Part shown: piece by piece, positions 57,860 to 64,000 of the stretch
Layout of the letters: each line of letters begins with the position of its first letter
Numbering within the stretch: the first letter of the stretch is position 1
Assembly: GCF_017301735.1 (NCBI RefSeq)
Contig: NZ_CP071090.1
Coordinates: forward strand, 620,001-684,000
DNA: 64,000 nucleotides
Reading direction: 5' to 3'
DNA from: Pyxidicoccus parkwaysis
GTDB taxonomy: Bacteria > Myxococcota > Myxococcia > Myxococcales > Myxococcaceae
Notes under the pieces: model-generated
The model's database searches: none
Told to the model about the DNA's origin: nothing
What the model saw: only the letters and a program-made list of their open reading frames with translations
Made by a program: the position numbers and the translations under genes

Positions 57860-57984
57860 CGCTTACCGGAAGTCAGGCTGCCTGGTCGTGAGGTGAACGG
57901 AGGGTCGGGGCGGGGTGCCCCGGCCCTTCGTCGTTTCCGGGGGGGCCGCTGGCGCTGGCATCAAACGTGATAGGGACACTCCAC

Positions 57985-58800
57985 ATGCGGCAAGGCAGCC
58001 ACAGTCCCATTGGTGTGTTCGATTCTGGTGTCGGAGGGCTGACGGTCCTCAAGGCACTCATGGCCCACCTCCCCCACGAGAGCACGGTGTACCTCGGAGA
58101 CACCGCGCGCGTGCCGTACGGCACCAAGTCCGGCGAGGTGGTGACGCGGTACTCGCTGAAGAACGCGCAGTTCCTCCTGGAGCGCGGCGTGAAGCTGCTG
58201 GTGGTGGCGTGCAACACCGCCTCGTCGGTGGCCCTGCCGGCGCTGGAGGCGGCGCTGCCCATCCCCGTGGTGGGCGTCATCGCCCCCGGCGCGAAGGCGG
58301 CCCTGGAGCGCACGCGGGGCGGCGGGGTGGGCGTCATCGGCACACCGGGCACCATCCGCTCGGGGGCCTACCAGCGGGCGCTCGAGGCGGCGGACCCGCA
58401 GGTGCGGGTGAAGGCCCGCGCCTGCCCCCTCTTCGTGCCGCTGGCCGAAGAAGGGTGGACCACGGGCGACGTGCCCTTCCTCACCGCGCGCGAGTACCTG
58501 GCGGAGTTCGCCCGCGACGGCGTGGACACGCTGGTGCTGGGCTGCACGCACTACCCGCTGCTCAAGGGCGTCATCGCGGAGGTGGTGGGGCCCAGGGTGT
58601 CGCTGGTGGACTCGGCGGAAGCCACGGCGGAGGCGGTGGCGGCGCTGCTGGCGGAGCGCGGCGGCCTGGCCTCGGCGGCGCACACCGCGCCCACGCACGA
58701 GTACTACGTCACCGACGTGCCGGAGCGCTTCGTGGAGGTGGGAGCGCGCTTCCTCGGCCGGCCCATCCCCGCCGCGGAGCAGGTGGACCTGACCTTCTGA
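57985..58800 (+). CDS. murI: Glutamate racemase
   Basis: This 271-residue enzyme makes D-glutamate for peptidoglycan. The acid/base Cys pair is in VVACNTASS (~69) and LGCTHYPLL (~181). The N-terminal motif IGVFDSGVGGLTVLKAL and VYLGDTARVPYG are canonical. ATG 57985 is used; a GTG at 57967 is possible. It is convergent with carF, with a strong bidirectional hairpin between them. Confidence 0.95.
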   Translation: MRQGSHSPIGVFDSGVGGLTVLKALMAHLPHESTVYLGDTARVPYGTKSGEVVTRYSLKNAQFLLERGVKLLVVACNTASSVALPALEAALPIPVVGVIAPGAKAALERTRGGGVGVIGTPGTIRSGAYQRALEAADPQVRVKARACPLFVPLAEEGWTTGDVPFLTAREYLAEFARDGVDTLVLGCTHYPLLKGVIAEVVGPRVSLVDSAEATAEAVAALLAERGGLASAAHTAPTHEYYVTDVPERFVEVGARFLGRPIPAAEQVDLTF

Positions 58801-58820
58801 TTCGGCCCTCGCGGGCCCAC

Positions 58821-58867
58821 GCCCGGTGACGTCCTCGCCTCCGTTGCGAAGGCGGCGTCACCCGGGC
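58821..58867. terminator. Bidirectional terminator between murI and carF
   Basis: An 11-nt arm GCCCGGTGACG (58821-58831) pairs with CGTCACCCGGGC (58856-58867), with one bulged C. An inner stem CGCCT (58836-58840) pairs with AGGCG (58850-58854). The hairpin lies between convergent stop codons at 58800 and 58884. Confidence 0.75.
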
Positions 58868-58883
58868 CGTGTAGCGCCGGCCC

Positions 58884-59741
58884 TCAGGCCGACGGGCGGG
58901 AGGAGACGGGGCTCGCCGAGGTCTCCTCGGTGGCCTTGGTGAGCAGCTCCTTGGCGGCCTGGACGACGGGGGCCTCGGCATCGGACTGGGCCACCACCAG
59001 CGCGAGCGCGGCCTCGTCGCCGATGTCGTCCTGGCGCGGCAGCAGGCCGGTGGCCCAGGTGATGAGGCGCTCCGCCAGAGGGAAGAAGTGCACGGCGTTG
59101 AGCGGCCAGTTCAGCCAGCCCACGGTGATGCAGTAGTACTTGTTGTACGGCGCCGTGTGGTGGATGCGGTGGTGGTCCGGCGGCAGGATGAGGTGCACGC
59201 GCTGCAGGAAGGCGATGACGGGCGGCGGCGCGTCCATGTGCGACCACTTGTGGAACTGGTTGGTCGCCATCACCCAGAAGATCATCGCGCCCAGGAAGGC
59301 GGAGACGAACACCCAGCCCGGCCCCGTGTGCGGCATGGCCACGGCCATGATGGCGACGGGGATGGAGATGAGGCAGTTGTTGCCGTTGGTCTCCACGAAG
59401 TCGTGGCGGGTGATGGCCTTCTCGTCCACGTGGTGCTCGCGGAAGGGGCGGATGAAGGCCTTGCCCAGGAGCGGCATCTTCGTGGAGCCCCACGTGTCGC
59501 CCATCCAGTGGACGAAGCCGGAGACGAAGTCCGCGGCGAGGTAGCCCAGCAGCACCGCGCTGAGCAGCAGCCATGTGCCCGTGAAGGGGTTGCCCCAGAG
59601 CCGGTACACCAGCGCCAGCTCCAGCGAGACGAAGGTGACGATGGACGCAATCTCCATCGCACGGATGGCGGGCGAATAGCCCTGGGCCAGCGCCTGAGCG
59701 TCCTGCTGGCGCACCTTGTTCTTGATCTCGTTTTTCTTCAT
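58884..59741 (-). CDS. carF: Plasmanylethanolamine desaturase (CarF/TMEM189 family)
   Basis: This 285-residue membrane protein has several TM helices (LLSAVLLGYLAADFVSGFVH, WVFVSAFLGAMIFWVM) and the family's histidine motifs: HWMGDTWG, REHHVDEKAITRHDF, NQFHKWSH and HHRIHHTAPYN. These bind the di-iron centre of TMEM189/CarF desaturases, which make the vinyl-ether bond of plasmalogens. In M. xanthus CarF is needed for the singlet-oxygen light response that induces carotenoids. The other car genes are not in the window. ATG 59741 starts the conserved region. Confidence 0.88.
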   Translation of the reverse strand: MKKNEIKNKVRQQDAQALAQGYSPAIRAMEIASIVTFVSLELALVYRLWGNPFTGTWLLLSAVLLGYLAADFVSGFVHWMGDTWGSTKMPLLGKAFIRPFREHHVDEKAITRHDFVETNGNNCLISIPVAIMAVAMPHTGPGWVFVSAFLGAMIFWVMATNQFHKWSHMDAPPPVIAFLQRVHLILPPDHHRIHHTAPYNKYYCITVGWLNWPLNAVHFFPLAERLITWATGLLPRQDDIGDEAALALVVAQSDAEAPVVQAAKELLTKATEETSASPVSSRPSA

Positions 59742-59998
59742 CCGTGGAGTCCTGGACGTTCGCGGCGTTGAGCACCACTCGCGTCAGGCTGTACGTACCC
59801 CAGCCGCTTTCGGCTTTTCAACGGATGGGCCCCAACTTCCCGAGGGCTCGCACGGCTGGTGGGCTCGGGGCGGGGCGCGTGGCGGGCTCGCGCAAGTCTT
59901 GCGTCATGCCCGGCGGGCAGGCGCCCGTCGGCGGGCAGACACCATGACGCTTACCTTGTGTCGTGGGGATGCGGCTGGTACGGTCCCCAGCCTCGGCG

Positions 59999-60556
<558 letters not shown>

Positions 60557-60579
60557 CTCCCATCTCGGCTGAAGTCGGT

Positions 60580-60671
60580 TCCGGGCATACCTCCCTCGTG
60601 GCCCGGAGTCCGCCCGGACGAGGCCTGGACAGGCCCTGAGCCCCTCCGTCCCTCCGTCACGTCAGGGGCTC
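60580..60671. terminator. Cluster of hairpins between convergent genes
   Basis: Three inverted repeats lie in this gap. TCCGGGC (60580-60586) pairs with GCCCGGA (60601-60607). GTCCG (60608-60612) pairs with CGGAC (60615-60619). GAGCCCCT (60638-60645) pairs with AGGGGCTC (60664-60671). No T-run is present. They probably end transcription from both sides. Confidence 0.55.
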
Positions 60672-60690
60672 GCGGGTACTCGGCGGCTGG

Positions 60691-62163
60691 CTACGGCAGC
60701 ACCCACGTCACCCACGTCACGCCGTAGATGGTGAGCACCAGCGCGGCCAGCACGTCCAGCAGCACACCGGCCTTCATCATCACCGGCAGGCGCACGTAGC
60801 CGCTGCCGAAGACGATGGCATTGGGCGGCGTGCCCGCCGGCAGCGCGAAGTCGCACGAGGCCGCGAAGGTGCTTATCGCCATCAGCGGCCGCGACGCGGG
60901 CAGCACGTTGAGCATGACGTTCACCGTGGCGGTGTTGGAGGCAATCGCCGACAACATGATGGTGACGGTGGCCACCACGCCGTGCTGAGCAAGCGCCGGC
61001 AGCCCCTCCAGCCCGGACAGGCGGGCGATGAGCCAGGCGGACAGGCCACTCGCTTCGATTCCGGCCGCGAGCGCGAAGCCGCCGCCCAGCAGCAGCAGCG
61101 TGTCCCACGGCACGCGGCGCAGCGCCGCCACGGACAGCCGACCCGCGAGGAGCAACACCAGCGCCCCCGCGATGGCCACGCCCGCCTCGTAGTGCTTGCC
61201 GGCCAGCTTGAAGCCGTTGAAGGCGAGGGCCACGAATGGAGCCAGGAGGGGGCGCAGCAGGTCTCCGAAAATCCACAGCACCGCCGCGACGAGGAACACA
61301 CCACCCACCGCGCGCTCGCCGCCAGACAGGGGGCCGAGCCGGGACAGCTCGCTCGCGATGACCTCCCCGCCCTGGCCGGGGCCCATCGCGTCCTTGCGCG
61401 CCCAGCGCCACAGCACCGCCCAGGCGATGGGCAGGAAGATGAGGACAAAAGGGAGCGCGGCAATCATGTACTCCACGAAGCCCACGTCGTTGCCCAGCCG
61501 CCGCGACACCACGCCCGCGAAGACGGAGTTGGTGGGCGAGCCAATCTTGGTGCCGATGCCGCCGATGTTGGAGCCGTACGCCACCGCCAGCATCAGCGCT
61601 GCGCCGAAGTGCTCCAGCCGGCGCCCCTCGGCGGCCTCGAGCTGGGCCACCAGCGCCATTCCGATGGGCACCATCATCACCGCCGTGGCGGTGTTGGAAA
61701 TCCAGAGCGACACGGCGGCGGTGGCGGCCAGCATGCCGAAGAGCAGGCGCCGGGGCCCGGTGCCGACGGCGTGCATGATGAGCAGCGCGATGCGCCGGTG
61801 CAGGCCCCACTGCTCCAGCCCGGCGCCCAGGGCCATGCCGCCCATGAAGAGGAAGATGTACGGGTCGACGAAGGGCAGGGCGGAGTGGCCCACCGACATG
61901 ACGACGCTCTCGTCGCCGAACACGCCCAGCGCGGGGAAGAGCACCAGCGGGAGCAGGGCCGTCCAGCCCATGGGGACGGCCTCGGTGAACCACCAGAGCG
62001 CCATCCACGCGGCCACGGCGGCGGCCGCGGCGGGGCGGTGGCCCATTCCCGGGATGGAGTGCAGCCCGGACGGGATGAAGTACACGAGGGCGGCCAGGAT
62101 GGGCCCACCGATGCGCCCCACCCACTGGCCCGTTGTCGTACGCGGAGCGGCCCGCTGGCTCAT
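60691..62163 (-). CDS. SLC13/DASS-family anion:sodium symporter
   Basis: This 490-residue protein has about 11 TM helices and the two inverted-repeat hairpin motifs. SNTATAV (SLWISNTATAVMMVPIG, SAIASNTATVNVM) is the substrate/Na+-binding SNT motif, present twice. GGIGTKIGSPTNSV and DFALPAGTPPNAIVFGS are the other family motifs. The substrate could be a dicarboxylate, citrate or sulfate; the sequence does not decide. ATG 62163 is chosen at the start of the conserved region; the longer frame is antisense to ftsE. Confidence 0.9.
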   Translation of the reverse strand: MSQRAAPRTTTGQWVGRIGGPILAALVYFIPSGLHSIPGMGHRPAAAAAVAAWMALWWFTEAVPMGWTALLPLVLFPALGVFGDESVVMSVGHSALPFVDPYIFLFMGGMALGAGLEQWGLHRRIALLIMHAVGTGPRRLLFGMLAATAAVSLWISNTATAVMMVPIGMALVAQLEAAEGRRLEHFGAALMLAVAYGSNIGGIGTKIGSPTNSVFAGVVSRRLGNDVGFVEYMIAALPFVLIFLPIAWAVLWRWARKDAMGPGQGGEVIASELSRLGPLSGGERAVGGVFLVAAVLWIFGDLLRPLLAPFVALAFNGFKLAGKHYEAGVAIAGALVLLLAGRLSVAALRRVPWDTLLLLGGGFALAAGIEASGLSAWLIARLSGLEGLPALAQHGVVATVTIMLSAIASNTATVNVMLNVLPASRPLMAISTFAASCDFALPAGTPPNAIVFGSGYVRLPVMMKAGVLLDVLAALVLTIYGVTWVTWVLP

Positions 62164-62283
62164 GGCCCTGCACGCTCGCACAGGTGACACCACGGGTGGG
62201 AGGGGAAAGCCGGCCTGGTCGCCGGGCGTGCGTGGGGTGCCCTCGCCGGGCCGTGCTAGGTTGGCGGCCCTCCCGCGCGCGCC

Positions 62284-62979
62284 ATGATTCAGTTCTTCCA
62301 CGTGTACAAGGCGTATCCCGGCGACCCGCCGGTGCTCTCGGACATCAACCTCAACGTGGAGAAGGGCGAGTTCGTCTTCCTCACCGGCCCTTCCGGCGCG
62401 GGCAAGACGACGCTGCTCAAGCTCATCTTCTGCGCGGAGAAGGCCACCAAGGGGCAGATTCTGGTGGGCGGCCGCAACATCGCCCGCATCCGCGAGTCCG
62501 CGGTGCCCTACCTGCGGCGCAACATCGGGGTGGTGTTCCAGGACTTCAAGCTGCTGCCGCACCGCACCGTGGAGGACAACGTGTCCTTCACGCTGGACGT
62601 GCTCGGCGTGCCGCGCGCGGAGGCCCGCGAGAAGGTGCGCCGCATGCTCAAGCTGGTGGGGCTGGAGCACAAGGCCGACTCGTTCCCCCTGCGCCTGTCG
62701 GGTGGAGAGCAGCAGCGCGTGGTGATTGCGCGCGCGCTGGTGAATGACCCGACCATCCTCCTGGCGGACGAGCCCACCGGCAACCTGGACCCGGCGCTCA
62801 CGGTGGAAATCATGGACCTGCTCACCCAGGTCAACGTGCGAGGCACCACGGTGATGGTGGCCACGCACGACGCGACGCTGCTGGCGCGCTACCAGAAGCG
62901 CACGGTGCGGCTGGAGCGCGGGCAGATTGTGTCCGACGAGGACGGCGTGAAGGCGGCGCGGAGGATGGTGGCCGGATGA
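62284..62979 (+). CDS. ftsE: Cell-division ABC-type ATPase
   Basis: This 231-residue protein has Walker A GPSGAGKTT at ~36-44, signature LSGGEQQRV, Walker B ILLADEPTGNLD and a switch His in VATHDATL. With FtsX it controls peptidoglycan hydrolases at the septum through EnvC-type proteins rather than transporting a substrate. ATG 62284. It overlaps ftsX by ATGA. Confidence 0.96.
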   Translation: MIQFFHVYKAYPGDPPVLSDINLNVEKGEFVFLTGPSGAGKTTLLKLIFCAEKATKGQILVGGRNIARIRESAVPYLRRNIGVVFQDFKLLPHRTVEDNVSFTLDVLGVPRAEAREKVRRMLKLVGLEHKADSFPLRLSGGEQQRVVIARALVNDPTILLADEPTGNLDPALTVEIMDLLTQVNVRGTTVMVATHDATLLARYQKRTVRLERGQIVSDEDGVKAARRMVAG

Positions 62980-63878
62980 GCGTGGCGGCGAAGGCGAGGT
63001 ACTTCCTGCGCTCGGCGGGGGTGGGGCTCAAGCACTCGCCCTTCGTGCACTTCATCGCGGTGACGACCATCGCCATCGCCCTGTTCTCCGCGGGCATGGC
63101 GCGCGGCGCGGCGCGGGTGCTGGACAACCTCCTGGCGTCGCTCGGCGGCGAGGTGGAGGTGACGGTGTACCTGGCGCCCGAACTGGGCGAGGACGAGGTG
63201 CACGGTGTGCGCACGCGCGTGGAGGAGGTGACGGCGGGCGAGGTGACGCTGGTGCCTCCCGAGGCCGCGCTGAAGCGGCTGCGCACGGAGCTGGGGGATT
63301 TGGGCGACGCGCTGGCGGAGCTGCCGGAGAACCCGCTGCCCGCGACGCTGGAGCTGCGGGTGCCTCCGGAGAAGCGCAACCCGGTTGCACTCCAGTCACT
63401 GGCGAAGGAGCTGCGCGCGCTGCCGGGCGTGTCCGGCGTGGACTACGGCGAGGCGGCGGTGGAGCGCCTGACGGCGATTGCGAGGGCCCTGCGCTTCGGT
63501 GCGCTGGTGGCCTTCGCGGTGGTGCTGGGGGCCACCGTCATCATCGTCGGGGCGACGCTGCAGCTCGCCATCTACGCGCGGCGCGGTGAGATTGAAATCC
63601 AGAAGCTGGTGGGCGCGACGGACCGCTTCGTGAAGGCGCCCTTCCTGCTGGAGGGGCTGCTCCAGGGGATGATGGGCGCGGGCGTGGCGCTGCTGGGGCT
63701 GTGGACCTTCGGGCATGTGATGGGGCCCACGCTGGGCTCGCTCTTCGCGTTCCTCCTGGGGCCGGGCGTGGCGGCACCGTGGGTGGAGCCGAGGCTGGCG
63801 CTGGAGCTCATGGGCGCCGGATGTGGCCTGGGCCTGGGCGGCAGCTTCGTCGCGGTGGGCCGCTTCCTGCGCGTATGA
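62976..63878 (+). CDS. ftsX: Cell-division membrane protein FtsX
   Basis: This 300-residue protein has four TM helices, with a large periplasmic loop between TM1 (FIAVTTIAIALFSAGMA) and TM2 (FGALVAFAVVLGATVIIVGA). The loop binds EnvC-like activators. The FtsX motif IYARRGEIEIQKLVGAT is present. It overlaps both neighbours by ATGA, so ftsE-ftsX and the following gene are one operon. Confidence 0.95.
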   Translation: MSVAAKARYFLRSAGVGLKHSPFVHFIAVTTIAIALFSAGMARGAARVLDNLLASLGGEVEVTVYLAPELGEDEVHGVRTRVEEVTAGEVTLVPPEAALKRLRTELGDLGDALAELPENPLPATLELRVPPEKRNPVALQSLAKELRALPGVSGVDYGEAAVERLTAIARALRFGALVAFAVVLGATVIIVGATLQLAIYARRGEIEIQKLVGATDRFVKAPFLLEGLLQGMMGAGVALLGLWTFGHVMGPTLGSLFAFLLGPGVAAPWVEPRLALELMGAGCGLGLGGSFVAVGRFLRV

Positions 63879-64000
63879 GGCGGGCGCTCCTCCACCTTCC
63901 GCTGGCCATGTTCCTGGCCCTGGCGGCCTCTCCTGCGTCCGCGCAGCAGCACGAGGAGGCCGAGCAGGCCGCCCTGCGCGAGAAGCTGGCCACGCAGCGC
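63875..64000 (+). CDS. EnvC-like murein hydrolase activator, start only
   Basis: Only 42 codons are present. A signal peptide (LPLAMFLALAASPASAQ) is followed by the start of a Glu/Ala-rich coiled coil (HEEAEQAALREKLA), as in EnvC. The position directly after ftsX supports this reading. The LytM domain would lie beyond the window. It overlaps the ftsX stop (ATGA). Confidence 0.7.
   Translation, partial: MRRALLHLPLAMFLALAASPASAQQHEEAEQAALREKLATQR

Noticed and set aside
62164..62868. N-terminal extension of the SLC13 transporter frame, opposite ftsE
   Set aside because: The extension is Arg/Val-rich and antisense to ftsE; the transporter begins normally at ATG 62163.

Overview
The window comes from a high-GC deltaproteobacterium of the myxobacterial suborder Cystobacterineae, close to Myxococcus. 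The evidence is a complete type IV pilus (T4P) cluster in the M. xanthus order, a PilA almost identical to the M. xanthus pilin over its first ~60 residues, a CarF homologue, an SgmX homologue, and pervasive G/C third positions that create long antisense shadow frames. No rRNA, tRNA, IS element, CRISPR array or phage was seen. No stretch over ~300 bp lacks a gene.

Layout. 1-9700: accessory and housekeeping genes. These are the 5' part of a tethered sedolisin-type protease, a HEAT-like protein overlapping a HAMP-only membrane protein, a DnaQ-DinG helicase fusion, a cupredoxin-like lipoprotein, a Pro/Thr-repeat protein with a possible Hfq-like C-terminus, a small lipoprotein, a response-regulator diguanylate cyclase, and trmB. 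9774-10706: ribF. 10915-31495: the T4P cluster pilB-T-C-S-R-A-G-H-I-D-S2-R2-M-N-O-P-Q, with a sigma70-like promoter before pilB, a sigma54 promoter with paired upstream repeats before pilA, and a terminator after pilA. It encodes extension and retraction motors, platform, pilin, prepilin peptidase, alignment complex, secretin, a dedicated ABC transporter and two NtrB/NtrC-type two-component systems.

31532-46842: a same-strand block holding a lipoprotein, a Roadblock/LC7 protein, efp, accB-accC, sgmX (the TPR protein that links MglA polarity to pilus assembly), an ExeA-like ATPase, and a TamB-like/Omp85 pair. 46855-48312: a small lipoprotein, then a lower-GC opposite-strand pair (Cys-rich lipoprotein plus a basic protein) that resembles a contact-toxin/immunity cassette.

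48441-64000: a PlsC-like acyltransferase, an MFS transporter overlapping a Ppx/GppA phosphatase, a class-V aminotransferase, a 5-copy tandem palindromic repeat, a tolQ-R-(tolA-like)-tolB operon, a lipoprotein, murI, carF (plasmalogen desaturase and photoreceptor-pathway protein), an unknown conserved protein, an SLC13-type transporter, and the start of an ftsE-ftsX-envC-like operon that runs off the window.

Functionally the window centres on the cell envelope: T4P motility and its polar control, OM assembly (TamA/B-like), envelope constriction (Tol-Pal, FtsEX) and precursor supply (MurI, AccBC). All assignments were made by reading motifs; no database search was run.
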